Shown here: positions 18,210 to 27,310 of the stretch, piece by piece
Layout: the number at the start of each line of letters is the position of its first letter
How positions within the stretch are numbered: the first letter of the stretch is position 1
DNA from: Falsiroseomonas sp046052145
GTDB lineage: Bacteria; Pseudomonadota; Alphaproteobacteria; Acetobacterales; Acetobacteraceae
DNA length: 64,000 nt
Direction: 5' to 3'
Assembly: GCA_046052145.1 (NCBI GenBank)
Contig: JBJOMW010000007.1
Location: forward strand, 97,324 to 161,323
Notes under the pieces: model-generated
Databases searched by the model: none
What the model was told of the DNA's origin: nothing
What the model saw: the letters and a program-made list of their open reading frames with translations, nothing else
Translations under genes and position numbers: made by a program

Positions 18210-18282
18210 GGCGTTTCGGCGTTCCCTGCCCGCAAGGCGGGGAAGGCACCCCCGCCCAGCGCGGCCGGGAAGGTTCCTAGCC

Positions 18283-18693
18283 CTATGGGCGCGGGGCGTC
18301 CACCGGTGGGGGGGCTTCCTCACCCGTCCCGAACAGGCGAAGCGGCCGGTAGCCTTCGAAGGTGAAGCCCTTCTCGCGCATGCATTCGCGCCGCCAGGCC
18401 TCTCGGGCGCCGGCATTGGCATCCACCCAGCCATAGCGCGGCGGGCGCCAGCGTTCGGTGAAGCCGCAGACCTCCCGGCCCGAATGTTCCCGCCAGCAGC
18501 GTCGCTCCCGCACATAGCCGCCCTGCTCGACGATCCGCCACGTCATCAGGGGCTGCACGGCCAGTTCCGACCGGTCCTGGCAGGCGGCGTTGGTGGCGTC
18601 CGCCTGCGCCTCGGTCGCACCGGGGCGGGTCCAGCGCTCGGCGCAACCGGCCAGCAGGGCCATCAGGATCAGGGCCAGGGGAAAGCGGGACAT
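18283..18693 (-). CDS. Predicted lipoprotein of unknown function
   Basis: A 136-residue product with a lipoprotein signal (MSRFPLALILMALLAGC, lipobox LAGC). The mature part holds several cysteines (RRCW, EVCGF, RECMREKGF) and a Pro-rich tail. The GRE-CGF and CMREKGF segments recall small cell-envelope proteins of alphaproteobacteria, but I do not recognise the family. The ATG at 18693 is chosen because it sits directly before the signal sequence. It follows potI by 43 nt on the same strand, so it may be transcribed with the pot operon. Confidence 0.7.
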   Translation of the reverse strand: MSRFPLALILMALLAGCAERWTRPGATEAQADATNAACQDRSELAVQPLMTWRIVEQGGYVRERRCWREHSGREVCGFTERWRPPRYGWVDANAGAREAWRRECMREKGFTFEGYRPLRLFGTGEEAPPPVDAPRP

Positions 18694-18736
18694 GCAACGA
18701 TCCTGCCCCCGCGGCATGGAGGGATTATGGCGCTGT

Positions 18737-19528
18737 TCAGGCACGGGGGCGGCGGGCAGCGATCCACCAGGCCACCGCCAGCGCCAGCGCGACGGCCAGC
18801 ACCATCAGCGTCGCCAGCGCATAGAGCTCCGGCGTCAGCCCCAGCCGGACGGAGGAGAAGATCACCATTGGCAGGGTAGAGGCGCCCGGGCCCGAGACGA
18901 AGCTCGCCACCACGAGGTCATCGAGCGAGAGGGTGAAGGCCAGCAGCCACCCCGCTGCGACGCCCGGCGCGATCAGCGGCAGGGTGATGAGGAAGAAGAC
19001 CCGGGCGGGCGTGGCGCCGAGGTCCATCGCCGCCTCCTCCAGGCTGGTGTCGAAGCCGGCGAGCCGGCTCTGGACCACCACCGCCACATAGGCCGCGCCG
19101 AAGGTCGCATGCGCGATCGCGACCGTTCCGGCGCCGCGCCCGGCGGGGAAGCCGAAAGCCTGCTCAAGCGCAACGAAGAGCAGCAGTAGCGACAGGCCCG
19201 TGATCACCTCTGGCATCACCAGCGGCGCCGCCATCAGCCCGCCAAAGGCCGCACGGCCGCGGAAGCGCCCGAAGCGCGCCAGCGCGAAGCCCGCCAGCAC
19301 GCCGAGGATCGTCGCCATGGTGGCCGAGACTGCGGCGATGCGGAGCGACAGGAACAGCGCCTCCATCAGCGTCTCGTTGCGCCACAGCGCCGCGTACCAG
19401 CGCAGCGAAAAGCCGGTGAAGCTTGTCACCATGCGGCTGTCGTTGAAGGAGAAGACGACCATCAGCAGGATGGGCAGGTAGAGAAAGGCGAAGCCGAAGC
19501 CCAACGGAACCAGCCAGCGCGCAGCCAT
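18737..19528 (-). CDS. potI: Polyamine ABC transporter permease PotI
   Basis: Second membrane subunit of a putrescine/spermidine importer, 263 residues. It has about six membrane segments and the cytoplasmic EAA loop (LEEAAMDLGATPARVFFLITLPLIAPG) that contacts the ATPase. The ATG at 19528 is preferred over a TTG at 19549 because a GGGAGG-type ribosome site lies just upstream of it. Last gene of potFGHI. Confidence 0.92.
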   Translation of the reverse strand: MAARWLVPLGFGFAFLYLPILLMVVFSFNDSRMVTSFTGFSLRWYAALWRNETLMEALFLSLRIAAVSATMATILGVLAGFALARFGRFRGRAAFGGLMAAPLVMPEVITGLSLLLLFVALEQAFGFPAGRGAGTVAIAHATFGAAYVAVVVQSRLAGFDTSLEEAAMDLGATPARVFFLITLPLIAPGVAAGWLLAFTLSLDDLVVASFVSGPGASTLPMVIFSSVRLGLTPELYALATLMVLAVALALAVAWWIAARRPRA

Positions 19529-19550
19529 CAGCGCCCCTCCCGCAAGCAAG

Positions 19551-20435
19551 TCATTGGCGCGCCGCCGGCGCGACTCGGGCCTGGAAGGCGGCGATCGGCA
19601 GCACCAGCACGACGAGCAGCGCGACGGCGAGTGCGGAGGCCAGCGGCCAGTCCCGGTTCTGGAAGAACTCGGTCCAGAGCACGCGCCCGATCAGCTGCGC
19701 GCTAGGCCCGCCGAGCAGTTCGGGGATCACGAATTCGCCGACCGCCGGGATGAAGACCAGCAGGAACCCGGCCAGTACGCCCGGCAGCGACAGCGGCAGG
19801 GTGACCGCCAGGAAGGCGCGCCAGGGCCGCGCGCCAAGATCCGCCGCGGCGTCCAGCAGCGCGGGATCGAGCTTCGACAGGCTGGCGTAGAGCGGCAGCA
19901 CCATGAAGGGCAGGTAGCAATAGGTGATGCCGAGATACATCGCGAGGTCGGTGTAGAGCAGCGCGATCGGCTCCTCGATCACGCCCAGCGCCAGCAGCGC
20001 GCCATTGATCCAGCCCTGGTCCTGCAAAAGCCCGATCCAGGCTGTCACGCGCAGCAGGAAGGAGGTCCAGAAGGGCAGGATCACCAGCAGCAGCAATGTG
20101 CTGCGCCAGCGTTCCGGCGCGCGCGCGATGGCCAGCGCCATCGGATAGCCGATGAGGAGGCAGAACGTGGCGGAGATCGCGGCGACGCGCAGGCTGCGCA
20201 GCAGCGCCTCGGCGTAGAAGGGATCCTCGAACAGCAGCGCGAAGTTAGCGAAATTCGGCTGCAGCACAGGCCATGCGCCTTCGGCCCAGCGCAGCGGCGG
20301 GGCGTAGGGCGGGATACCCTCGGCCGGCTCCGCGAAGCCGATGGACAGCACGATGGCGAAGGGGGCGGCGAAGAACAGCAGCATCCAGGCCGCCGGCAGC
20401 GCCAGTACCAGCGCCCTTCGCGCGCCGGCAGTCAT
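19551..20435 (-). CDS. potH: Polyamine ABC transporter permease PotH
   Basis: First permease subunit of the polyamine importer, 294 residues. It has about six transmembrane segments, a large first periplasmic loop, and an EAA loop (LLDAAADLGARPWRAFLAVTLPLS) for coupling to PotG. It overlaps potG by 4 nt. The N-terminal hydrophobic segment and length match PotB/PotH. Confidence 0.93.
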   Translation of the reverse strand: MTAGARRALVLALPAAWMLLFFAAPFAIVLSIGFAEPAEGIPPYAPPLRWAEGAWPVLQPNFANFALLFEDPFYAEALLRSLRVAAISATFCLLIGYPMALAIARAPERWRSTLLLLVILPFWTSFLLRVTAWIGLLQDQGWINGALLALGVIEEPIALLYTDLAMYLGITYCYLPFMVLPLYASLSKLDPALLDAAADLGARPWRAFLAVTLPLSLPGVLAGFLLVFIPAVGEFVIPELLGGPSAQLIGRVLWTEFFQNRDWPLASALAVALLVVLVLPIAAFQARVAPAARQ

Positions 20436-21562
20436 TCGGGCAGAACCATGCTGGCCTGGCGATCCCAGGTGATATGGACAGCATCACCGGCGCCCAGCGG
20501 GTGCTCCGTGATGCGGCGGCGGTTTGGCTGGCTGATGCGCAGCCTGCGGCCGCCCGCGATCTCGACGTGATAGACGAAGGCATCGCCGAGATAACCGATG
20601 TCGCGCACGCGACCTTCCAGACAGTTGTCGCCAGGCCCCGAACCTTCAGGCGCACGGGCGATCGCCAGGCGCTCCGGCCGCAGCGCCACGACAACGCGCT
20701 CGCCGACAGGCCGCGGCGCGGGCGCGTCGGAGAGGATATCGATGGGGCCGTCAGCCGCGCAGATCCGCGCTCCCTCAGGCCCCGTCGCCGCCACAACACC
20801 TTCCAGGATGTTCGCGCTGCCGAGGAATTCTGCGGTGAAGCGGCTGTTCGGGAATTCATAGACCTCGCCGGGCGTGCCGACCTGCATCAGCCGCCCGCGA
20901 TCCATCACCGCAAGGCGGCTTGCCATGGTCATCGCTTCCTCCTGGTCATGGGTGACGATGACGAAGGTGGTGCCCGTGCGGTCCTGGATGGCGCGCAGCT
21001 CGAACTGCATGGATTCGCGCAGATTCTTGTCGAGCGCCGACAGCGGCTCATCGAGCAGCAGCAGCTTCGGGTGCTTCGCCAGCGCCCGGGCAAGCGCGAT
21101 GCGCGCGCGCTGACCGCCCGACAGTGCCGCCGGCTTGCGATCACCGAAGCCTTCCATCCGCACCAGCGCCAGCATCTCCGCCACGCGCTCGCGGATCAGC
21201 GCCTTCGGCGCGCCGTCCATGCGCAGGCCGAAGGCGATGTTCTGCGCCACGTTCATGTGCGGGAACAGCGCATAGGACTGGAACATCATATTGACCGGCC
21301 GCGCATACGGCGGCACGCCGGCCATGTCCTGCCCGTCCAGCACGATCCGCCCGGCATCCGGCTGGATCAGCCCGGCCAGCATGCGCAGCAGCGTGGACTT
21401 CCCCGATCCCGAGCCGCCGAGCAGCGCGAAGAACTCCCCGCGCCGGATCGAAAGCGTGACGCCATCCACCGCAGCGAAACCACCGAAGCGCTTGCTCACG
21501 CCCTCGATGCGGAGAAGCGGCGCCGCGTCATCTTGCGCGCCGCGATCCGGCCTGCCGCTCAC
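20432..21562 (-). CDS. potG: Polyamine ABC transporter ATP-binding protein PotG
   Basis: ATPase of the polyamine importer, 376 residues. Walker A is GGSGSGKST near residue 49, Q-loop FQSYALFPHM, signature LSGGQRARIALARAL, Walker B LLLLDEPLSALD and H-loop VTHDQEEA. A C-terminal TOBE domain follows (about 290-370), as in PotA/PotG. It overlaps potF and potH by 4 nt each. Confidence 0.95.
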   Translation of the reverse strand: MSGRPDRGAQDDAAPLLRIEGVSKRFGGFAAVDGVTLSIRRGEFFALLGGSGSGKSTLLRMLAGLIQPDAGRIVLDGQDMAGVPPYARPVNMMFQSYALFPHMNVAQNIAFGLRMDGAPKALIRERVAEMLALVRMEGFGDRKPAALSGGQRARIALARALAKHPKLLLLDEPLSALDKNLRESMQFELRAIQDRTGTTFVIVTHDQEEAMTMASRLAVMDRGRLMQVGTPGEVYEFPNSRFTAEFLGSANILEGVVAATGPEGARICAADGPIDILSDAPAPRPVGERVVVALRPERLAIARAPEGSGPGDNCLEGRVRDIGYLGDAFVYHVEIAGGRRLRISQPNRRRITEHPLGAGDAVHITWDRQASMVLPE

Positions 21563-22668
21563 CTGCCCGCCTTGAAGCGCGCCCAGACGCGGGAGCGCGC
21601 GCGCTCCGCCGCCTGCGGCACCGGACCGATGGTGAAGAAGCTGGCGCGCAGCGCCTCCGGCGGGAACACCGCCGGGTCGTTCGCGACCTCCGCCGCCACC
21701 AGCGCGCGGCTGGCCGGCACGCCGTTCGGGTAGCGGACATGGCTGGTGATGGACGCCATCACATCGGGCTGGAGGAGGAAGTTGATGAAGGCGTGCGCCG
21801 CCTCCGGGTTCGGCGCATCGGCGGGGATGGCCAGCAGGTCGAACCAGAGCTGCGCGCCTTCCCGCGGCGCGATATAGCGCACGGTGACGCCGCGATTGGC
21901 TTCCTGCGCGCGAAGCCCCGCCTGGATCATGTCGCCCGAATAGCCGAAGGCCAGGCAGGACTGGCCCGCCGCCATCGCCTCGATCGCGCCGCCGGTCGAG
22001 AAGTTGCGGATGAAGGGGCGGATCGCCATCAGCGCGCGCTCCACCTCGCGCAGATCATCCGCGCTGGTGCTGTTCGGATCCTTGCCGAGGTAGCGCAGCA
22101 CGGTTGGAATCACGTCGATGGCGCTGTCCATCATGGTGATGCCGCAGCGCGCGATGCGGCGCGCATGCTGCGGATCCATCAGCAGCGCGAGGCTGTCGAG
22201 CGGCGCATCGGGCGCCAGCGCGCGGATGCGCTCGGCGTTGATGCCAAGCCCGATGGTTCCCCACAGATAGAGCGTGCCGAAGCGGTTGTCGGGATCGGAG
22301 GCCGCCACCTGCCGCTGCAGCGCAGGGTCGAGATTCGCAAGGTTCGGGATCAGCGCCCGGTCCAGCGGCCGGAAGGCGCCGGCGCGCGCCAGCCGCGAGA
22401 AGGTCGGCTCATTCGTCGGCACGACGATGTCATAGCCCGTCCGCCCGGCCGAGAGCCTGCCTTCCAGCGTCTCCAGGCTGTCGAAGACATCGTAGCGCAC
22501 GCGGATGCCGGTCTCGCGCGTGAAGCGCTGAACCATGTAGGGGTCGATATAGTCGTTCCAGTTAAAGACATTCACCACGCGCTCCTGCGCCGCCGCCGGC
22601 AGGGCCGACAGGGCGGTACTGAGCAAGGCGGCGCCGAGCAGGGCGCCGAGCAGCATCCAACGTCGCAT
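21559..22668 (-). CDS. potF: Periplasmic polyamine-binding protein PotF
   Basis: Substrate-binding protein of the polyamine importer, 369 residues with a Sec signal peptide ending near LPAAAQE. The mature N-terminus VVNVFNWNDYIDP and the following PTNEPTFSRL are typical of PotD/PotF; acidic and aromatic residues line the polyamine site. The start is the ATG at 22668: a GGGAG element lies 7 nt upstream on the minus strand, which would be too close to the alternative ATG at 22674. First gene of the operon. Confidence 0.94.
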   Translation of the reverse strand: MRRWMLLGALLGAALLSTALSALPAAAQERVVNVFNWNDYIDPYMVQRFTRETGIRVRYDVFDSLETLEGRLSAGRTGYDIVVPTNEPTFSRLARAGAFRPLDRALIPNLANLDPALQRQVAASDPDNRFGTLYLWGTIGLGINAERIRALAPDAPLDSLALLMDPQHARRIARCGITMMDSAIDVIPTVLRYLGKDPNSTSADDLREVERALMAIRPFIRNFSTGGAIEAMAAGQSCLAFGYSGDMIQAGLRAQEANRGVTVRYIAPREGAQLWFDLLAIPADAPNPEAAHAFINFLLQPDVMASITSHVRYPNGVPASRALVAAEVANDPAVFPPEALRASFFTIGPVPQAAERARSRVWARFKAGR

Positions 22669-22772
22669 GCGCATCTCCCGGGCAGGGATCGAGTCCGTTG
22701 CGGCGGACCCTATCACGACCGCGCCAGGGCGCAGCGGGGGCGGAGAAGGTCACTCAAAATAGGATTTTTATC

Positions 22773-22802
22773 TTGACTTCGTTGCGGTTTCAGCGCTAGA
22801 CA
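22773..22802 (+). promoter_or_regulatory. Candidate sigma-70 promoter for the tail-module genes
   Basis: TTGACT at 22773-22778 is followed after 17-18 nt by CTAGAC/TAGACA (22796-22802). The 22750-22800 stretch is strikingly A+T-rich for this genome. The same A+T-rich patch could hold the divergent potF promoter on the other strand. Motif match only; no transcript evidence. Confidence 0.45.
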
Positions 22803-22924
22803 GGCGCAGCCAAGGGGCGAGTTGCGTCTGCACCGCCCGGGCCTCCCCAGACCGTCCGAAAATCCCGCCCCGGCCGCGCCAACAGCCGGGCGCGATGGCC
22901 GTCCCTGTTCGCCCGGAGCCCCGC

Positions 22925-23578
22925 ATGCCCTTCGATACCGCCGCCCTCCTCCCGCTGCTCACGCAGGGCGGCTTCACGCTCTGGCTCTACCGCACGCCCG
23001 ATCCGCGGGAGCAGGCACTGACGGCCGGCTATTTCGATGCGGCCGAGCCGCGCCTCACCTCAGGCGACGTGATCATCCTGCAGGCGTCGGACGCGGTGGC
23101 GCTGACCACGGTACGCCCCGGCCCGACAGTGCCGGGCGGCATCGTGCTCGATACCGCCGCCGCACCCTTCCGTACGAGCCGCGCCGCCGCGCAGCGCGTC
23201 TCGGTCAGCCAGGCGGCGAGTGCGGTGGCGATGACAGTGCTGCTCGCCCCGCTCGCCGGCGGCATCCTGTCCAACGGGACAGTGCAAGCCTCAGCCGCCG
23301 TCGCGGGCCCGGTCGCGGAGGTGCGCTTCTCCATCCGCGATGCGATGGGCGCAACCCTGCGCGGACCGCAAGCGGCGACCGTCACGGCCGGCACTGCCAG
23401 CGCCAGCCTGCCGGCGCCTGATGCGGGCTCCGGCTACCGGCTGCGGGTGGAGGCGGTGGGCGCCCCCCTGGTTGCGGACACCTCGCCACCCTTCGCGGTC
23501 AGCCTGCCCTACACGCTGCTCACAGAAGCCGAGGGGCGGCTGCTGACCGAGGCGGGCGACGGCCTGCAAATCGTCTGA
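22925..23578 (+). CDS. Phage-tail-like protein, first gene of an orphan tail module
   Basis: A 217-residue product with no signal peptide. Its C-terminus has the repeated LLTEAEGRLLTEAGDG pattern often found near the ends of phage structural proteins. The body contains an immunoglobulin-like Ala/Val/Thr-rich segment (about 95-190). The ATG at 22925 is chosen over one at 22895 because GGAG at 22915-22918 sits six bases upstream. It precedes the tail-spike-like gene by 67 nt. No enzymatic motif is seen; a structural role is inferred from its neighbours. Confidence 0.6.
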   Translation: MPFDTAALLPLLTQGGFTLWLYRTPDPREQALTAGYFDAAEPRLTSGDVIILQASDAVALTTVRPGPTVPGGIVLDTAAAPFRTSRAAAQRVSVSQAASAVAMTVLLAPLAGGILSNGTVQASAAVAGPVAEVRFSIRDAMGATLRGPQAATVTAGTASASLPAPDAGSGYRLRVEAVGAPLVADTSPPFAVSLPYTLLTEAEGRLLTEAGDGLQIV

Positions 23579-23645
23579 ACGCGCCGCCCCCGCACTCCCT
23601 TCCCCACCACCGCTCCGCGCAGCTCCAACCCGACGAGAGGGGCCG

Positions 23646-26000
23646 ATGCCCGATTCCAGAATCTCCGACCTGCCTGCCGCCACCGCGCTCGGCGCCGCCG
23701 ACCTCGCGCCCATCGTGCAAGGCAGCGGCGCCGCGGCCGAGACGCGCCGCGCGACCTTCGCGCAGATCACCGCCGCCATGCATGCCGAGCGCATGTTCCA
23801 TGTGCGCGACTTCGGCGCCGTCGGCGACGGCCTGGCCGATGACGCGGCCGCGATCCAGGCGGCGATCAACACCGCCAGCGCCGCCGGCGGCGGCATCGTC
23901 CGGCTCGGTCCGCGACGCTACCGCGCCATCGCCGCCGAGATCGTCGTGCAGGAGAATGTCGCGCTCGAAGGGCCGGTCTTTCCCGGCGGGCAGCGGCCCG
24001 GCGCCAATTACAGCGCAGTGCCGGGCACCATCCTGCTCGATCCGTCACGCACCGTGCGGGTGATGCGCGGCGCCACGTTGCGACGCGTTGCGCTGATCCG
24101 CGACGGGCTTGGCGCGCCGCCGACCACCCTGCGCGCGGCCATCAACCTCCGCGCCGCCATGGCCGGCACGGCGATCACCATCGGCAACGGCTCTGGCACG
24201 CATCATGATGCGCTGGTCGAGGATGTGCTGGTGCTGGGCTTCGACCTGGCACTGCGTGCCGACAACACCCAGCGGCTCGGCATCCGCCGCCTGCGCGGCG
24301 ACAACCGCAACGGCATCTGGCTGACGCGCAGCTCCGACATCACGCGCATCCACGACGTGCATTTCTGGCCCTTCCTGACCGGCAGCCTCGCGAACATCTC
24401 GATCGTGGAGGCGCCGATCGCCGCCGTCGCCAACAACGGCGCCGGGCTCATCCGCGTCACCACATCCGTCCCGCACAACCTGGCCACCGGTGACCTCGTC
24501 AACATCTACGGCGTGAATGGCGTCGTGGCGGCGAATACGCGGGCCACGGCGACGGTGGTGGACGCGACCCGGATCGACTTGCAGGGCACCAGCTTCGCCG
24601 GAAGCCATACTGGCGGCGGCACGCTCGCGGTCTGGAACAACCGCCGGCTCGGCACCGCCTTCCGTATCGAGACCAGCGATGTCGCGGAATGCGTGAACTG
24701 CTTCTGCTACGGCTACAATGTCGGCTTCGAGCTCGGCGATGGCGCGCAATCGATCCAGCTTGGCAATTGCAGCGTGGACGACCTGCCGGCGCTGCGAGAT
24801 CCGCTGACGACCGGCGCCTTGATCCGCGGCAGCGCCTTCCGCACCAAATGGGTCGGCGGCTTCATCAGCGCCATGGCCACCGCGATCCGGGTGAACTCGA
24901 CCGCGGTGAGCGCCGGCGACACCCAATTCGTCGGCGTTATGGTGGGCGGCGGCGGCGCGGGCCGCACGGTCGAGGTGCTCGATGGCGGCGCAACCCTGGT
25001 CGCCTGCGATCTGCCATCGGCCAGCATCTATCTCGGCAGCGGCGGCGACGCGCTGGCGGTCATCGCCTGCGACACGCGCAGCGCCAGCTTCAACGGCCAG
25101 GCGGCGGCGGATCTCGCGCGCATAGCCCTGGTCGGCAACCGCGCGCAGGCTGCGCGCTCCTCCCCCGACCAGGCCAGCACGCTGCTGGCCCCGCGTTCCG
25201 CCAGCCTCGGGGCCAGTCTCGATCTTGCAAACCAGACAGGCGCGGTTGCCTATTCCATCGCGCTAGGCGCCGGCGCGCTGGCGCCGCTGCAGCTTGGCGG
25301 CAACGTCGCCAGCAACCCCAATGGCGGCGTGGTCTTCGGCGCCGCATCCGCCATGACGGCGCCGATGGACGTCACGCTGCGCCGCGCCTCCGCGAGCCCG
25401 GCCGCGAATCATGTGCTCGGCCAGCTGAACTTCAGCGGCAATAATGCGAGCGGGGCGGAGACGATCTTCGCCCGCGCCGGCGGCATCAGCGAGACGGTGA
25501 CCACCGGCAGCGAGGCCGGCGCCTTCGTGGTCGAGACGCGCAGCGGCGGCGCCCTCGGCGAAAGGCTGCGCGTTGCGGCGAATGGTACTGTCACGCTCAC
25601 CGGCCAGATGGTGCTGCCCGCCGACCCGACGGCCACCCACCACGCCGCGCGCAAGGGCTATGTGGACGCCCAGTTCACCAGCCGGCGGCTGCCGGTGGTG
25701 CCGGCCGCGGCCGCCACGCCGCTGACGCTCCTCAACCACAATGCGCGCCTCATCAGCGCGAATGCCGGCACGACGCTGTCCATCGACTGGGCGGCGACAG
25801 GCGACGGCTTCTCCTGCCTCGTCGCCAACCGCACGGCCGCCGACCTCGCCATCACGATGACCGGCTTCACCGGCACGACGCCGACCAACCCCGAGGGCAT
25901 GACGCGGATCCGCGCGGGCGGCCTGGCGACGCTGCTGGCCTTCAGCCCCGATGGGGGCGCCACGCGGCTTCTGATGCTCACCGGCGCCGTGGCGCCCTGA
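23646..26000 (+). CDS. Tail-spike-like protein with pectate-lyase-type beta-helix
   Basis: A 784-residue protein. It opens with an ISDLPAATALGAADLAPIVQG segment typical of phage tail-fibre/neck-attachment N-termini. From about residue 55 it has the pectate-lyase-3 / glycosyl-hydrolase-28-like repeat start (VRDFGAVGDGLADDAAAIQAAI), giving a right-handed beta-helix to about 380. Near residue 665 comes the tail-fibre motif DPTATHHAARKGYVDAQF, then a C-terminal beta-rich domain. These features belong to receptor-binding tail spikes that bind or cleave polysaccharide. No secretion signal is present. Catalytic residues cannot be assigned by eye. Confidence 0.75.
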   Translation: MPDSRISDLPAATALGAADLAPIVQGSGAAAETRRATFAQITAAMHAERMFHVRDFGAVGDGLADDAAAIQAAINTASAAGGGIVRLGPRRYRAIAAEIVVQENVALEGPVFPGGQRPGANYSAVPGTILLDPSRTVRVMRGATLRRVALIRDGLGAPPTTLRAAINLRAAMAGTAITIGNGSGTHHDALVEDVLVLGFDLALRADNTQRLGIRRLRGDNRNGIWLTRSSDITRIHDVHFWPFLTGSLANISIVEAPIAAVANNGAGLIRVTTSVPHNLATGDLVNIYGVNGVVAANTRATATVVDATRIDLQGTSFAGSHTGGGTLAVWNNRRLGTAFRIETSDVAECVNCFCYGYNVGFELGDGAQSIQLGNCSVDDLPALRDPLTTGALIRGSAFRTKWVGGFISAMATAIRVNSTAVSAGDTQFVGVMVGGGGAGRTVEVLDGGATLVACDLPSASIYLGSGGDALAVIACDTRSASFNGQAAADLARIALVGNRAQAARSSPDQASTLLAPRSASLGASLDLANQTGAVAYSIALGAGALAPLQLGGNVASNPNGGVVFGAASAMTAPMDVTLRRASASPAANHVLGQLNFSGNNASGAETIFARAGGISETVTTGSEAGAFVVETRSGGALGERLRVAANGTVTLTGQMVLPADPTATHHAARKGYVDAQFTSRRLPVVPAAAATPLTLLNHNARLISANAGTTLSIDWAATGDGFSCLVANRTAADLAITMTGFTGTTPTNPEGMTRIRAGGLATLLAFSPDGGATRLLMLTGAVAP

Positions 26001-26051
26001 TCCGCTGAACGCCAGAGCCGATCCGCCGATTCCAGCCGAAGGACGCCCCGC

Positions 26052-26426
26052 ATGACCGACCTGACCGACCACGCCAAGAACCTGCTGGGCCGCGCGCTGT
26101 GCGGGCGCAGCCCCACCCTGCCGAGCGCCGCCTGGGCCGCGCTCGGCACAGGGGGGGCGGATGCCACGGGGATCACGGGCGAACCGGCCGGCAACGGCTA
26201 TGCGCGCCAGCGCGTGACCTTCACGGGCACCGGCGCGCAGCGCAATCTTTCGGCAATCACATTCGCATTCACGACATCCATCGGCACGGTGTCGCACCTT
26301 GGGCTGTTCGATGCGGCAACGGGTGGCAATCCGCTCACCTGGGCGCCGCTCTCCGCCCCCGTCACGGTGGCGGGGCCCGGCACGATCACCATCGCCGCCG
26401 ACGCCCTGACGATCACCCCTGGGTAG
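26052..26426 (+). CDS. Small phage-tail-like protein
   Basis: A 124-residue product, Gly/Thr/Ala-rich with predicted beta structure and the motif HLGLFDAATGGNPLTW, a pattern seen in small tail-associated proteins of alphaproteobacterial phages. It follows the tail-spike gene by 51 nt in the same direction. It has no signal peptide, transmembrane segment or catalytic motif. The functional call rests on this resemblance and on context. Confidence 0.55.
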   Translation: MTDLTDHAKNLLGRALCGRSPTLPSAAWAALGTGGADATGITGEPAGNGYARQRVTFTGTGAQRNLSAITFAFTTSIGTVSHLGLFDAATGGNPLTWAPLSAPVTVAGPGTITIAADALTITPG

Positions 26427-26519
26427 CAAGCCTGCCCAACACTTCGCGTGTTATCGTCCTTGAAGCCGAGCGTGGCGGTCGGATAGCGTCGCCATGTCGG
26501 GGTTGGGGAGAGAGACGGG

Positions 26520-27266
26520 GTGAACCCGTTGGACGCGGCACGTCGCGTGGCGCGCGAAGCGCTGGGCGAGGGCGAGATCTGTGGCACCTGCGGGTCCCGG
26601 GTCGCGGGGCTCTGCCGTCCGCTGGACGCGGCGAGCCTCGACGATGTCCTGGCCGAAGCCGAGCAGATGACCTTCGCCCCGCGCGACATGCTGTTCCAGG
26701 AAGGCGACCGGGCGGGTCATGTCTTCACCCTGGTCCAGGGCACGGCGAAGCTGACTCGCCTGCTGCCGGACGGGCGGGAGCAGGTGCTCGGCTTCCGCTT
26801 CGCTGGCGACGTGCTGGGCTATACCGGCGCCGAGCGCTACCCCTTCGCCGCGCAGCTGCTGACGCCGGCGCATCTCTGCCGGCTGGAGCGCAAGCGCCTG
26901 GACCAGCTGCTGCGCCGCTACCCGGCCTTGGAACGCCGGCTGCTCGATCTCTGCGTGCAGGAACTGGCGGCGACGCAGGACCAGCTCGTCACCGTCGGCC
27001 GCCGCACCGCGGAGGCGCGGGTCGCCGCCTTCCTGCTCTCCCTCGCCGAGGCGGGGCAGCGCCGCCATCAGCTGGGTTCGGTGCTCGACATGCCGATGAC
27101 GCGGAGCGACATCGCCGATTTCCTTGGCCTGACGCTTGAGACGGTGAGCCGGACGCTGACCGCCTTCCGCCGGCGCGGCTGGGTGCGCGAACCCGCCCAT
27201 GGCCGCATCGAGATCCTGCGGCGCGAGGCCCTGACCGAGCTGACCGACGGGGCCGCGGAGCCCTGA
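26520..27266 (+). CDS. FNR-type Crp-family transcription regulator
   Basis: A 248-residue regulator with a cyclic-nucleotide-type sensor domain and a C-terminal helix-turn-helix. Cysteines C21, C24 and C32 plus C120 match the arrangement of FNR's four [4Fe-4S] ligands, so an oxygen-labile cluster is likely. The recognition helix has E207, S210 and R211 (ETVSR), the FNR set that reads TTGAT-N4-ATCAA half sites. The long dimerisation helix is near 140-165. It starts with GTG. No FNR box was noticed by eye in the intergenic gaps here, so its targets are probably elsewhere. Confidence 0.9.
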   Translation: MNPLDAARRVAREALGEGEICGTCGSRVAGLCRPLDAASLDDVLAEAEQMTFAPRDMLFQEGDRAGHVFTLVQGTAKLTRLLPDGREQVLGFRFAGDVLGYTGAERYPFAAQLLTPAHLCRLERKRLDQLLRRYPALERRLLDLCVQELAATQDQLVTVGRRTAEARVAAFLLSLAEAGQRRHQLGSVLDMPMTRSDIADFLGLTLETVSRTLTAFRRRGWVREPAHGRIEILRREALTELTDGAAEP

Positions 27267-27310
27267 GGGCGGCGCTGGACGCGGGCGGGGCGGCACGTCA
27301 GATAGGCGCC

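Noticed and set aside
26427..26519. Small hairpin AACAC-TTCGC-GTGTT upstream of the FNR-type gene
   Set aside because: Only 5 bp of stem and no match to an FNR box; likely chance.
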